This document shows, piece by piece, positions 8,104 through 16,878 of a DNA stretch of 64,000 nucleotides. Positions within the stretch are counted from its first letter, which is position 1, and each line of letters opens with the position of its first letter. Source of the stretch: Cnuibacter physcomitrellae (GTDB lineage Bacteria > Actinomycetota > Actinomycetes > Actinomycetales > Microbacteriaceae); contig NZ_BMHD01000001.1 in assembly GCF_014640535.1 (NCBI RefSeq), forward strand, positions 62,001 to 126,000, read 5' to 3'. The notes below the pieces were generated by a model. It did not search any database. It was not told the DNA's origin and was given only the letters and a program-made list of their open reading frames with translations. The position numbers and the translations under genes are program-made.

Positions 8104-8877
8104 CTAGGCGGCGGTCGCCGCCTTGCGGGCGCGGTGCGCCTCGAGGCGCCGGAGGTGGTGCGCGTGGCCGCGGATCGTCACGAGGCCGGCGATCGTGACC
8201 CAGACGAGGAACGGGAAGGTGGCGAAGGCGGTGACTCCTGGCCCACCGGACGAGAACGGGGCGCTGGCGCTCGTGCCGCCGAACATCGAGGGGACCACGG
8301 CCACGTTCGTGGCGGCGCACGCCCAGGCGACCCAGGCCGTCCACCGGGGGAGCGCGCCCGAGGCGAAGCTGACGTAGCCCGCGGCGGCGACGACGAGCGC
8401 CGTCAGCACGCATCCGATCGAACCGAACATGACGAGGTGTCCCTCGGTGAGCGCCCTGATCGCGGAGGGGTCGGGGGTCGCGCCGATCGTGTCGAGCGCG
8501 CTGCCCGCATCCATCGCGTCGCCCACCAGCGTCACCGCGACGAAGACCAGGCCCGCGCCGAACGACAGGTCGGCGATCCACTGCATGTCGTGGCGGGTGT
8601 GCGTGATCAGCTGGCGGAAGCTGGCGAGGAAGACCACGAGCGCCGCCATGAGGAACGTGTCGATGAAGATCACGGTGAGGGTGGCGTCGGCCGTCTCGGC
8701 GGTGAACGGACCCAACGCCGCCTCGTCGTCGAGCTCGGGACGCGTGCCGATGGTGGTGGTCTGCACCAGGAACTCGGCGATCGTGAGCACGGCCACCGCG
8801 ATGGCCGAGATGCCCGTCCAGCGCCGCACGTCGGGCTTCATGGTCTCGGGTCGCAGATCGGGCAGGATGCGGGGCAC
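8104..8877 (-). CDS. Multi-pass membrane protein of unknown function
   Basis: A 257-residue protein with about six hydrophobic segments (for example AIAVAVLTIAEFLV, VIFIDTFLMAALVVFLASF and ALVVAAAGYVSFAS) and a basic C-terminus (HHLRRLEAHRARKAATAA). No catalytic motif is recognised. The start is GTG 8877 because GAGGAG lies 5 nt upstream (8883-8888); an internal ATG at 8841 lacks this. It is convergent with mftF and divergent from the GH5 gene. Confidence 0.75.
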   Translation of the reverse strand: MPRILPDLRPETMKPDVRRWTGISAIAVAVLTIAEFLVQTTTIGTRPELDDEAALGPFTAETADATLTVIFIDTFLMAALVVFLASFRQLITHTRHDMQWIADLSFGAGLVFVAVTLVGDAMDAGSALDTIGATPDPSAIRALTEGHLVMFGSIGCVLTALVVAAAGYVSFASGALPRWTAWVAWACAATNVAVVPSMFGGTSASAPFSSGGPGVTAFATFPFLVWVTIAGLVTIRGHAHHLRRLEAHRARKAATAA

Positions 8878-8968
8878 GGACGCTCCTCGAGGTCGGGGTC
8901 GTGCTCCATTCTGGTGGCGGTGAGGCCCGCCCCCTGTGCGGCAGGGCCGAGTGTGCTGGAATGGGAGC

Positions 8969-10225
8969 GTGACCCGGCGCCCCACAGCCTCGCGCGTCGG
9001 GGGTCTCCTCGTCGTGTTCACGGTGCTGCTCGGACTCCTGATCGGCGGTGTCCCGGGAGCCGTGCCGGGTGGAGTGCTCGCCTCCGGCCAGGCGTCCGCG
9101 GCCGTCCCGTCGGTCGCTCCGGTCGGTGCGCTGCACACCTCGGGCTCGACCATCCTCACCGCCGACGGCCAGCCCTTCGTGATCAAGGCCGCCTCCTGGT
9201 TCGGCATGGAGACCTCGACCTGCTCGCCGCACGGGCTCTGGGCGATCACCCTCGACGAGGGGATGGCGCACCTGGCGTCGATGGGGTTCAACACGGTCCG
9301 GGTGCCGTTCTCGAACGAGTGCATCGAGGGCACCGTCACGACCTCGATCGGGCGAGAGCTCAATCCCGGCCTCGCGGACCTGTCGCCACTGCAGCTCCTC
9401 GATGCGGTCGTCGCCTCCGCCGGCAGCCACGGGCTCTCCGTCATCCTCGACCGCCATCGCCCCGACTCGCAGGCCCAGTCCGGCCTCTGGTACACCGACC
9501 GGTTCCCGGAGTCGACCTGGATCGCGGACTGGCAGATGCTCGCCGCCCGGTACGCCGGGAACCCGACCGTCATCGGCGCGGACCTCCACAACGAGCCCCA
9601 CGACGCCGCGTGCTGGGGCTGCGGCGACCCGGCCGTCGACTGGCGGGCCGCCGCCGAACGCGGCGGCGACGCCGTGCTGGCGGCGAACCCCGACCTGCTC
9701 ATCATCGTCGAGGGCGTGGCGCGGTCGGAGTCCGGCGACTTCACGTGGTGGGGCGGCTCGCTCGACGACGCCGGCGACGATCCGGTGACCCTCGACGTGC
9801 CCCACCGGGTGGTCTACTCGCCCCACGAGTACCCGGCCTCGGTGTACCCGCAGCCGTGGTTCTCCGACCCCGACTACCCCGCGAACCTCCCGGGCATCTG
9901 GAACCAGAGCTGGGGCTACCTCGTCGAGGACGGCATCGCCCCGGTGTTCGTCGGGGAGTTCGGCACCGGTCTCGCCACGGCGAGCGACCAGCAGTGGCTC
10001 GCCGCGTTCGTCCAGTACCTCGCGAGCACAGGCACCAGCTTCGGGTACTGGTCGTTCAACCCCGACAGCGGGGACACCGGGGGCCTCGTGGCCGATGACT
10101 GGAAGACCCCTCAGACGGCGAAGCTCGCCGCGCTCGAGCCCCTCCTCGGCCCATACGCACCGCCCGCCGCGCGGGGCAGCATCCGCGGCGCGGTCGTCCT
10201 CCGCACCATCAGGGGTCATGTGTAG
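8969..10225 (+). CDS. Secreted GH5-type glycoside hydrolase (cellulase-like)
   Basis: A 418-residue glycoside hydrolase of clan A, family 5 type. After a basic start (VTRRPTASRV) there is a hydrophobic signal segment (LLVVFTVLLGLLIGGVPG). The acid/base Glu lies in LHNEPHD (E209) and the nucleophile Glu in FVGEFGTG (E330); RVPFSNEC and HEYP also match the family. It should hydrolyse a beta-glucan or beta-mannan outside the cell. No carbohydrate-binding module is seen. GTG 8969 is preferred to upstream GTG 8936 because it puts the signal peptide near the N-terminus. Confidence 0.87.
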   Translation: MTRRPTASRVGGLLVVFTVLLGLLIGGVPGAVPGGVLASGQASAAVPSVAPVGALHTSGSTILTADGQPFVIKAASWFGMETSTCSPHGLWAITLDEGMAHLASMGFNTVRVPFSNECIEGTVTTSIGRELNPGLADLSPLQLLDAVVASAGSHGLSVILDRHRPDSQAQSGLWYTDRFPESTWIADWQMLAARYAGNPTVIGADLHNEPHDAACWGCGDPAVDWRAAAERGGDAVLAANPDLLIIVEGVARSESGDFTWWGGSLDDAGDDPVTLDVPHRVVYSPHEYPASVYPQPWFSDPDYPANLPGIWNQSWGYLVEDGIAPVFVGEFGTGLATASDQQWLAAFVQYLASTGTSFGYWSFNPDSGDTGGLVADDWKTPQTAKLAALEPLLGPYAPPAARGSIRGAVVLRTIRGHV

Positions 10226-10326
10226 GGCACTCCTGCCCGCTCCTGACAGCGATCTCCACCCGGTCTCCACCCCGTCTCCACCCTGGGGTGGTGGGCCAGG
10301 CAGCGGCCGACGACGATCGTGGAGAC

Positions 10327-10869
10327 ATGGTCCCGCAGAACCTCGTCAGCATCGTCCTCGTCCTCGCCGCCCTCGTGTGGCTCAGCATCCGGCAGACCAC
10401 CTGGTCGCCGGTGAGCCCCGATCGCCTGTTCCGCGGCCCCGTCATCCTGGGCATCGTCGGAGCCGTCATGATCGTCTCGAACGGACAGGCCGCCTCGTTC
10501 GACGCCACCGACATCGCGCTCCTCGTCCTGGAGCTGGCCGTCGGAGCCGCCGTCGGTGCCGTCATCGGTCTCGTCGCGCACCTCCGCCCGCTCTCGGAGG
10601 AGGGACGCCGGACGTGGGAGGCGCGGAACGCCCGGCGGCCTGGGGTAACCGAGCCGCGGTTCGAGGCCAGGAACGGGTGGCTCGGGCTCACCCTCTGGCT
10701 CGCCCTGATCGCCGCGCGCATCGCGTTCACCGTCTGGGAGTCCTCGACCGGGGGACACCTGGCGCAGGCGGGCGGGGTGATCCTGCTCCTCCTCGCCGCC
10801 AACCGCGTGGTCCGCTCCGCCGTCATCCTGTGGCGTGCACCTCGAGTGCTCACCGCGACTCGGGCATGA
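10327..10869 (+). CDS. Integral membrane protein, likely partner of the two-component genes
   Basis: A 180-residue protein with an N-terminal membrane helix (LVSIVLVLAALVWLSI), two further hydrophobic segments around residues 35-80, a charged stretch (residues 86-115) and two more helices. The pattern resembles small CcdC/DUF1453-like membrane proteins, but I cannot assign a function. The ATG is preceded by GGAG. The next gene, a histidine kinase, begins 7 bp later in the same direction, so they are probably co-expressed. Confidence 0.7.
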   Translation: MVPQNLVSIVLVLAALVWLSIRQTTWSPVSPDRLFRGPVILGIVGAVMIVSNGQAASFDATDIALLVLELAVGAAVGAVIGLVAHLRPLSEEGRRTWEARNARRPGVTEPRFEARNGWLGLTLWLALIAARIAFTVWESSTGGHLAQAGGVILLLLAANRVVRSAVILWRAPRVLTATRA

Positions 10870-10876
10870 TGCAGGA

Positions 10877-12049
10877 GTGAGCATCGCACTCCCGGCCCCG
10901 CCCGGCGGCAGGAGCCCTCTCTCGAGGGCCCTGTCGCTCGTCGGCGTGGCGGCCGTGGCGGTCGTCCTGGTGGCTCGGGCGCAGGCGACCCCGGTATGGG
11001 CGCTCCTCGCCGCGATCACGGGACTGGCCGGATGGGCGCTGCTCGCGTTCCTCCCCGCCCGCAGCCCGAGGGTGGTGCGCCGCGCGGCGCTCGCGGTCAT
11101 GATCCTGTCCGGCGCGCTCGCGGCCGTCCCCACCCAGGTCGTCGGTGCGGTGCCGCTCGTCGTCGGACTGGTCGGGATCGTCGCCGACGTCGCCCTGGCC
11201 TGGTGGGCGGGACTCGTCGCCGCGCTCGTGGCGGCGACCCTCCTCGCGGGTGTCACGCTCGCCGCGCCGCCGCCGCCCGGGGTGATCGTCGGCGCGGTGG
11301 CCTGCATCGCCCTGGGATCGCTGATCGGCGTCACGCGGAGGCAGCAGGTGACCGCGAGGATCGCGGAGTCGACGCTCGCCGCGGAGCGGCTGGCGACGCA
11401 GACGGAGCGCGCGAGGTCGGCCGCGCTCGACGAGCGCGCGCGGATCGCGCGCGACCTGCACGACACGCTCGCGCACTCCCTCGGAGCCCTGGTCGTCCAG
11501 CTCGACGCCGTGGAGGCGCTCGCGGAGGCCGGGCGGACGGAGGAGGTGCTCGCCCGCGCTCGATCCGCTCGCTCGCTCGCGGCCGAGGGACTCGTCGAGG
11601 CGCGCCGCGCCGTCCAGACGCTGCGTGAGGAGCCGGCGGGTCCGGTCGACGGTCCGTCGGTGGAGCAGGCGATCGCCGACCTCGTGGACCGCGAACGCGG
11701 ACTCGGCGCCGCGGTCACGGCGACCCTCGACGGCGGCGGCCTCCGACTCGAGCCCGCGGCGGCCGAGGCGCTGCGCCGAGCGGCACAGGAGGCCCTCACG
11801 AACGCCAGGAAGCACGCCCCGGGCCGTCCCGTGGAGGTCTCGCTGTCGGGCACCGCGACGACCCTGGTGCTCGAGGTGTCGAACACCCTCACCGGGCTCC
11901 GCGACCCCGCGCATCCGCTGGCCTCCTCGGGCTCCCAGAGGGGGATCTCGGGCATGCGCGAGCGGATCGCGTCCGTTCCGGGTGCGACGCTGCGCGTCGG
12001 CGAGCTCGACGGGCGCTTCATCGTGCGGATGGAGGTGCCGGTCTCGTGA
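10877..12049 (+). CDS. Sensor histidine kinase (HisKA_3 / NarL-partner type)
   Basis: A 390-residue kinase. Residues 10-155 hold several membrane helices with no obvious extracellular sensor domain. The dimerisation/phosphoacceptor helix reads ERARIARDLHDTLAHSLG, with the phospho-His near residue 195. The ATPase domain follows with EALTNARKHAPG (N box) and GISGMRERI (G box). It phosphorylates the regulator encoded just downstream. The start is uncertain: GTG 10877 directly follows AGGAG, which is too close for ideal spacing, and an in-frame GTG at 10835 would extend it. It overlaps the response regulator gene by 4 bp. Confidence 0.88.
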   Translation: MSIALPAPPGGRSPLSRALSLVGVAAVAVVLVARAQATPVWALLAAITGLAGWALLAFLPARSPRVVRRAALAVMILSGALAAVPTQVVGAVPLVVGLVGIVADVALAWWAGLVAALVAATLLAGVTLAAPPPPGVIVGAVACIALGSLIGVTRRQQVTARIAESTLAAERLATQTERARSAALDERARIARDLHDTLAHSLGALVVQLDAVEALAEAGRTEEVLARARSARSLAAEGLVEARRAVQTLREEPAGPVDGPSVEQAIADLVDRERGLGAAVTATLDGGGLRLEPAAAEALRRAAQEALTNARKHAPGRPVEVSLSGTATTLVLEVSNTLTGLRDPAHPLASSGSQRGISGMRERIASVPGATLRVGELDGRFIVRMEVPVS

Positions 12050-12675
12050 TCCGGATCGCGGTGGTGGACGACCAGGCCATCGTCCGGGACGGGCTGGTCA
12101 CGGTGCTCGGTCTCATCGAGGGCTTCGAGGTCGTGGGCGAGGCGGAGGACGGCCTCGCCGCCCTGGAGCTGATCCCGGACGCTCGTCCCGACGTGGTGCT
12201 GATGGACCTGCGGATGCCGAGGCTCGACGGCGTCGCGGCCACGGAGCGGGTGGTCCGCGACCATCCGGAGGTCGCGGTGCTCGTGCTCACCACGTTCGCC
12301 GACGACGTCTCGGTGGCGGGGGCGCTGCGCGCCGGCGCCCGGGGCTACCTCACCAAGGACGCCGGGCGAGAGCAGCTCGAGGCCGCGGTGCGGGCGGTGG
12401 CGTCGGGGCAGACCACGCTGTCGCCTCAGGTCCGCGACGCGGTGCTCGGTCTGGCTCCGACGGCCCGCGATCTCCGCCTGCGGGAGCGGTTCCCGACGCT
12501 CACCGAACGGGAGGCCGAGGTGCTCGCGCTCGTCGCCGAGGGGCGCACGAACGGCGAGATCGCGGCGCAGCTCTTCCTCGGGGTCGCCACGGTCAAGAGC
12601 CATGTGAACTCGGTGTTCGCGAAGCTGCACGTGGAGACCCGGGCGCAGGCGGTGGCCGCGGCCCTCCACGGCTGA
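12046..12675 (+). CDS. NarL/FixJ-family response regulator
   Basis: A 209-residue regulator. The receiver domain has acidic residues VVDD, the phosphoacceptor Asp in LMDLRMP (D54) and the conserved Lys in LTKDAG. A LuxR-type helix-turn-helix follows (TEREAEVLALVAEGRTNGEIAAQL, then VKSHVNSVFAKL). It overlaps the kinase by GTGA, a classic coupled pair. Its targets are unknown; the membrane protein upstream of the kinase is a likely one. Confidence 0.93.
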   Translation: MIRIAVVDDQAIVRDGLVTVLGLIEGFEVVGEAEDGLAALELIPDARPDVVLMDLRMPRLDGVAATERVVRDHPEVAVLVLTTFADDVSVAGALRAGARGYLTKDAGREQLEAAVRAVASGQTTLSPQVRDAVLGLAPTARDLRLRERFPTLTEREAEVLALVAEGRTNGEIAAQLFLGVATVKSHVNSVFAKLHVETRAQAVAAALHG

Positions 12676-12731
12676 GCGCGGTCAGGGGCGGAACGTCCCC
12701 AGCGGCCGAGAGCAACCGGCCGACGCGGCCC

Positions 12732-13874
12732 TCACCGGCTGAGCACCGCGAGCACGCGCATCACCCAGCCGCGCCGGCCGATCGAGGCCAGGCTCGCCTC
12801 GCCGGCGCAGAAGCGCACGAAGAAGCGCGCCCCCCAGCGGGTGTGCGAGACGATCCAGTGGATCAGCGCGGGCCACCGCTCGAACACGGCCAGCAGAGCG
12901 GCACCGCCGCGCTGCTCCGGCTCGAGCACGCTCTCGACGAGTCGGGCGTAGCCTTCGAGAGCCTGCGGTCCGGTTCGCGAGGCGGCGGCTGCGGCCTCGC
13001 CCGCCCAGCGGCCCGACCGGAGGGCATAGGAGATCCCCTCCCGCGTCCACGGCTCGAGGAGCCCCGCGGTGTCGCCGGCGACGAGCACCCTGCCCCGCAC
13101 GACCGGCGAGCCCGCCTCTCGCCACTGAGTCAGGTGCCCGGACGAGTGGGCCGTCGGTGCGTCGACGAGACCGAGATGACGCTTCCACCGGGCGAGGTAC
13201 TCCCTCGTCTCCTCCGGTGCACCTCGGCGCGCGATGACGCCGACCGCCAACCGGTCGCCCTTGGGGAAGAGCCACGCGTAGGACCCCGGCTGCTCGCCCC
13301 AGTCCAGGAGCACCGCCTCGGGATCGCCGTCCCATCCGGGCGGTGTCTCGACGTCGTCCTCCAGGCCGAGGTCGACCTCGCGCACTCGCACGCCGACATG
13401 GCGTCCGATCCTCCCGCCGGCGCCGTCGCATCCGACCACGATGCGCCCGACGAGGGTGTCTCCCGCGGTGCGGAGCGCCACCGTGCCGTCACCCGGGTCG
13501 AGGACCTCCCGCACGCTCACCCCCGCCCGGAACTCGGCCCCGGCCGAGACCGCGGCCGCGAGCAGGGCGGCGTCGAAGGGCTCGCGGTGCGTCATGCCGA
13601 GGAACGGCTCCGACCGTTCGACGACGGTGCCCGAGCCCCGGCGCCGGGTGAAGGCCGCTCGGCGGATGTGCGTCTGCACCGTGTGGGCCGCCTCGGCGGG
13701 CACCTCGTTCCGCGAGACGCCGAGCAGTCCGCCGCCGCAGGTCTTGTACCGGGGGAAGTCGGAGCGATCGACCAGGAGCACGCGAGCGCCCCCGAGCGCG
13801 GCAGCCCGGGCGGCGGAGGAGCCGGCCGGACCGGCACCGACCACGATCACGTCCCAGGGCCGGTCGGAGTCCAT
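12732..13874 (-). CDS. Geranylgeranyl-reductase-family FAD oxidoreductase
   Basis: A 380-residue flavoprotein. The Rossmann motif VVGAGPAGSSAARAA, the PRYKTCGGGL motif of the geranylgeranyl reductase family, GCDGAGG and AGDTAGLLEPWTREGI (GD motif) are all visible. Such enzymes reduce isoprenoid chains, for instance in menaquinone or carotenoid pathways; here the substrate is unknown. ATG 13874 lies 8 nt from a minus-strand TATAGC hexamer (13883-13888), so the mRNA is nearly leaderless; GTG 13880 is the alternative start. It is divergent from the MpaB-like gene and shares its promoter core. Confidence 0.85.
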   Translation of the reverse strand: MDSDRPWDVIVVGAGPAGSSAARAAALGGARVLLVDRSDFPRYKTCGGGLLGVSRNEVPAEAAHTVQTHIRRAAFTRRRGSGTVVERSEPFLGMTHREPFDAALLAAAVSAGAEFRAGVSVREVLDPGDGTVALRTAGDTLVGRIVVGCDGAGGRIGRHVGVRVREVDLGLEDDVETPPGWDGDPEAVLLDWGEQPGSYAWLFPKGDRLAVGVIARRGAPEETREYLARWKRHLGLVDAPTAHSSGHLTQWREAGSPVVRGRVLVAGDTAGLLEPWTREGISYALRSGRWAGEAAAAASRTGPQALEGYARLVESVLEPEQRGGAALLAVFERWPALIHWIVSHTRWGARFFVRFCAGEASLASIGRRGWVMRVLAVLSR

Positions 13875-13882
13875 GAGCACAG

Positions 13883-13890
13883 GCTATAGT
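13883..13890. promoter_or_regulatory. Shared bidirectional -10 element
   Basis: The sequence gctatagt reads as TATAGT (13885-13890) on the plus strand, 6 nt before ATG 13897. It reads as TATAGC (13888-13883) on the minus strand, 8 nt before ATG 13874. The two hexamers overlap by the self-complementary TATA, so the promoters of both divergent genes use the same base pairs. Confidence 0.6.
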
Positions 13891-13896
13891 CCCGGC

Positions 13897-14757
13897 ATGC
13901 GCTCGCTCGCCGACATCGCACCGGAGGGCATCCTCCTCGCGGGTGCGGGCCGGGCGATCCTCCTCCAGATCGCCGACCCGGCCGTCGGCCGCGGGGTGGC
14001 CGCGCACTCGCACTTCGTGGCCCATCCGATGCGGAGGCTCACCGCGACGCTGAGCTACATCTACGCCCTCTCGAACGGAGACGCCGAGGATGTCGCCGCC
14101 GTGCGCCGCGCGGTCAACCGGGCGCACGCGCCGGTGCGGAGCGCCCCGGGGGAGACCCCCGCCTACGACGCCTTCGACCCCGAGTCGCAGCTCTGGGTGA
14201 CGGCGACGCTCTACGACAGCGCCGTCTCGCTCTGGGAGAGGGTCTTCGGCGCGCTCGGCGACGCCGAGGCCGAGCGCGTGTACCGCGAGTACGCCGTGCT
14301 CGGCACCACGCTGCAGATGCCCGAGGGGTCGTGGCCGGCGACCCGGGCCGACTTCGCGGTCTACTGGGCGGATCGGCTGGAGCGTCTCGAGGTCGGTCGT
14401 GACGCGAGACGGGTCTCGGATGCGCTGCTCACCGCGAGGAACGCGCCCGCACCGGTGCGCGCCGCGATGCCGCTCGTGCGCTTCGTGACCGCGGGGCTCC
14501 TCCCGGACCGTCTCCGCGCGCCGTACGGCTTCCAGTGGACCGACCGGCGCCAGCGCCGGTTCGATCGGCTGATCGACGGGATCGCGCCGGTCTACCGCGC
14601 GCTGCCCACCGCCGTGCGTCAGCTCCCGGAGAGGCGCTACCTCGCCGGGCTCAGACGCGACCGCGAATGGCGGCCCGGTCACGCCGCCCGAGCGACCGCG
14701 CCGACCAGCGGCCCTCACGCCGCTCGATCGCGATCGGATGCTCGAACGCCTCGCTGA
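13897..14757 (+). CDS. MpaB-like oxygenase (DUF2236)
   Basis: A 286-residue member of the DUF2236/latex-clearing/MpaB family of heme-binding oxygenases. Typical features are an all-helical chain, AGAGRAILLQIADPAVGRG near the N-terminus, HSHFVAHPMRRL, and the WVTATLYDSAV segment with candidate heme-pocket residues. The in vivo substrate is unknown. ATG 13897 is leaderless behind TATAGT. Its last 107 bp overlap the 3' end of the convergent ABC ATPase gene, and the tail encoded there (ATAPTSGPHAARSRSD) is low complexity. Confidence 0.8.
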   Translation: MRSLADIAPEGILLAGAGRAILLQIADPAVGRGVAAHSHFVAHPMRRLTATLSYIYALSNGDAEDVAAVRRAVNRAHAPVRSAPGETPAYDAFDPESQLWVTATLYDSAVSLWERVFGALGDAEAERVYREYAVLGTTLQMPEGSWPATRADFAVYWADRLERLEVGRDARRVSDALLTARNAPAPVRAAMPLVRFVTAGLLPDRLRAPYGFQWTDRRQRRFDRLIDGIAPVYRALPTAVRQLPERRYLAGLRRDREWRPGHAARATAPTSGPHAARSRSDARTPR

Positions 14758-15466
14758 CCAGCTCCGTGGTGAGCACCGAGTCGGCCTCGCCCTGCGCGAG
14801 CAGACGGCCGTGCGCGATCAGCGCCGCGTGGCTCGTGGTGATCGGCAGCTCCTCGAGGTGGTGCGTCACGAGCACCGAGGCGATGCTCGGGTGGGCCTCC
14901 CGCACCTCGTCGAGGGTCTCGAGCAGGTCCTCGCGGGCGGCGACGTCGAGACCGGTCGACGGCTCGTCGAGGAGGAGGAGCTTCGGGTCGCTCATCAGGG
15001 CGCGCGCGATGAGGGTGCGCCCGCGCTCACCCTGGGACAGCGTCGTCCACGGCTCGTCGGCCTTGCCGGCGAGGCCCAGCAGGTCGATCAGATCGGCGGA
15101 CCTCGCGAGCTCCTCCGCGCTCGGCTCCCAGCGCATCACCGACTCGATGGTGCCCGTCACGCCCGTGAGCACGACGTCGCGGATGCGCAGCGCCGACGTG
15201 AGCGGATGGCGTGGGTCGACGTGACCGATGTCGCGACGCAGCGCCTGCAGCTCGACCCGGCCGAGCCGGCGGCCGAGGACGTGCACGGTTCCGCTGGTGG
15301 GATGCTGGCGCGCGCCGCAGAGGCTCAGCAGGGTGCTCTTCCCGGCGCCGTTCGGGCCGATGAGAGCCCAGTGCTGGCCGGCCTCGACGGTGAGGTCGAC
15401 TCCGTGCAGGATCGTCTTCCCCTGCCGCACGAACCGGACGTCGTCGAGCCGGAGCACCTCGGTCAT
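14651..15466 (-). CDS. ABC transporter ATP-binding protein
   Basis: A 271-residue ABC ATPase with Walker A GPNGAGKST, Q-loop region DIGHVDPRHPL, a variant signature LSQGERGR instead of LSGGQ, Walker B LLLLDEPSTGLD and the H-loop VTHH. No permease gene is adjacent, so it may serve a transporter elsewhere or a non-transport role. ATG 15466 overlaps the stop of the emfourin gene (ATGA), which makes it the third cistron of the protease operon. Its 3' end overlaps the convergent MpaB gene by 107 bp. Confidence 0.88.
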   Translation of the reverse strand: MTEVLRLDDVRFVRQGKTILHGVDLTVEAGQHWALIGPNGAGKSTLLSLCGARQHPTSGTVHVLGRRLGRVELQALRRDIGHVDPRHPLTSALRIRDVVLTGVTGTIESVMRWEPSAEELARSADLIDLLGLAGKADEPWTTLSQGERGRTLIARALMSDPKLLLLDEPSTGLDVAAREDLLETLDEVREAHPSIASVLVTHHLEELPITTSHAALIAHGRLLAQGEADSVLTTELVSEAFEHPIAIERREGRWSARSLGRRDRAAIRGRV

Positions 15467-15771
15467 GCGGATCCCTCTCTCACCCGGGTCACGAGCTCCT
15501 TCCACGGGCCGCTCAGCCGGGCCTCGGCGACCCTCGCGTCGCGTTCGGACGACGAGCCGGCGGTCGTCTCGACTCGGATGGCGTAGACGTAACGGTCGGC
15601 GCCCTCCGGCGCAGCGGCCTCGTCCGACGCATCCCAGGGGCACGACTCGACGAGGGGCCACCACGCCGCGACGGACGACCCGTCCGACGCCGACACCGTC
15701 CACGTCCGGCTCAGGCCCGCCACACCGCCCGAACGCCGGACGGTGATCGTCAACGACTCAGGAACGCTCAT
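15463..15771 (-). CDS. Emfourin-like protease inhibitor
   Basis: A 102-residue cytoplasmic protein with no signal peptide. The pattern RRSGGVAGLSRTW, a central W...LV..CPW segment, DRYVYAIRV, and the end GPWKELVTRVR fits the emfourin family, inhibitors of protealysin-like M4 peptidases encoded next to their target. Here the target gene lies immediately upstream and overlaps by 14 bp; the downstream ABC ATPase overlaps by 4 bp. Assignment rests on my reading of the motifs plus context, without a profile search. Confidence 0.75.
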   Translation of the reverse strand: MSVPESLTITVRRSGGVAGLSRTWTVSASDGSSVAAWWPLVESCPWDASDEAAAPEGADRYVYAIRVETTAGSSSERDARVAEARLSGPWKELVTRVREGSA

Positions 15772-16816
15772 CCACGCCGACACCCACCTTCTCCCACGAT
15801 CCTCGCACAGCTCGCTCCACCGCGGAGCCGCTGCCGAAGCGGGCCGCCGCCGCTCGGACGGTGGCCGCGGCGAAGTCGTCGAAGCCCGCGGTGGCCGGCA
15901 GGCCGCCTCGCGTCGCCGTGTCGTACCAGACCGCTCCGGCCGTCTCCCAGGACGGGCCGCCCAGCTCGATCGCGGCGAGCGCGAAGGCGCGGTTGGGGAT
16001 GCCCGAGTTGAGGTGCACGCCCCCGTTGTCGTCGGCGGTCTCGACGTAGTGCGCCATGTCGGCGGGCTGGGGATCGCGGCCGAGGACGTCGTCGTCGTAG
16101 GCGGTGCCGGGCGCGAGCATCGAGCGCAGGGCGCGGCCCTCGACCGCGGGAGTGAACAGGCCCTCGCCGATGAGCCAGGAGGCCTCGGAGGACGTCTGCC
16201 CGAGCGCGTGCTGCTCGACCATCGCACCGATCACGTCGGAGAACGACTCGTTGAGCGCGCCCGCCTGCCCCTGGTACACGAGCCCCGAGGTGAACTGGGT
16301 GACCCCGTGAGCGAGCTCGTGCCCGATCACCGACAGCGAGGCGGTGAAGCGGCCGAACACCTCGCCGTCGCCGTCGCCGAACACCATGCGGGAGCCGTCC
16401 CAGAACGCGTTGTCGTAGTCGTCGCCGTAGTGCACCGTCGCGTCGAGGGGCAGGCCCTCGCCGTCGATGGAGGGGCGACCGAAGGCGTCGAGGAGGAAGG
16501 CGTGCGTGGCGCCGAGACCCTCGTACGCCTCGTCGACGGCGACGTCGCCCGTGGCGGGGTCGCCCTCCCGGCGCACGACCGTGCCGGGGAGCCGTTCGCT
16601 TCCCCGGGCGTCGGCGATCGTCCGGCGCGGCCCGGCGGCGGTCGCGGTCTCCTGGCCCCTCGGCGGGGCGACGAGCGTGCTGCGCCGGCGCTCCTCGTGG
16701 AGCGGTGGCAGCTCGGCGAGGGCCCTCCTCGCCGCGACGACGGCGCGGTCGAGCCCGGTGTCGTCGGCGCGGGCGAGGCGGGCCAGCAGGTACGGCGGGA
16801 CGATGTGGCGGCGCAT
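15758..16816 (-). CDS. M4 family metallopeptidase (protealysin-like)
   Basis: A 352-residue thermolysin-family zinc protease. The short propeptide begins MRRHIVPPYLLARLA, a PPYL-type motif typical of protealysin. The zinc site is VIGHELAHGVT (HExxH), with the third ligand in GALNESFSD and the later catalytic His in NGGVHLNSGIPN. There is no signal peptide, as in other protealysin-like enzymes. ATG 16816 is chosen because TAGAGT (16824-16829) lies 7 nt upstream; an ATG at 16870 would add an unrelated leader. It is the first gene of an operon with its predicted inhibitor. Confidence 0.9.
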   Translation of the reverse strand: MRRHIVPPYLLARLARADDTGLDRAVVAARRALAELPPLHEERRRSTLVAPPRGQETATAAGPRRTIADARGSERLPGTVVRREGDPATGDVAVDEAYEGLGATHAFLLDAFGRPSIDGEGLPLDATVHYGDDYDNAFWDGSRMVFGDGDGEVFGRFTASLSVIGHELAHGVTQFTSGLVYQGQAGALNESFSDVIGAMVEQHALGQTSSEASWLIGEGLFTPAVEGRALRSMLAPGTAYDDDVLGRDPQPADMAHYVETADDNGGVHLNSGIPNRAFALAAIELGGPSWETAGAVWYDTATRGGLPATAGFDDFAAATVRAAAARFGSGSAVERAVRGSWEKVGVGVDERS

Positions 16817-16823
16817 GCCCGCG

Positions 16824-16829
16824 ACTCTA
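16824..16829 (-). promoter_or_regulatory. -10 hexamer TAGAGT for the M4 protease operon
   Basis: TAGAGT on the minus strand, 7 nt before ATG 16816. This spacing implies a leaderless mRNA and decides the start. Confidence 0.55.
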
Positions 16830-16878
16830 CGACGGCCTGCCGACATCGCCTCCGCCGTCGTCTCCGCCATCGCCGTGA

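Noticed and set aside
8936-8968. Upstream GTG start for the GH5 hydrolase
   Set aside because: It would place an 11-residue unlikely extension before the basic signal-peptide start.
12676-12731. Small gene or terminator after the response regulator
   Set aside because: Only 56 bp, GC-rich, with no convincing hairpin plus T run and no open frame.
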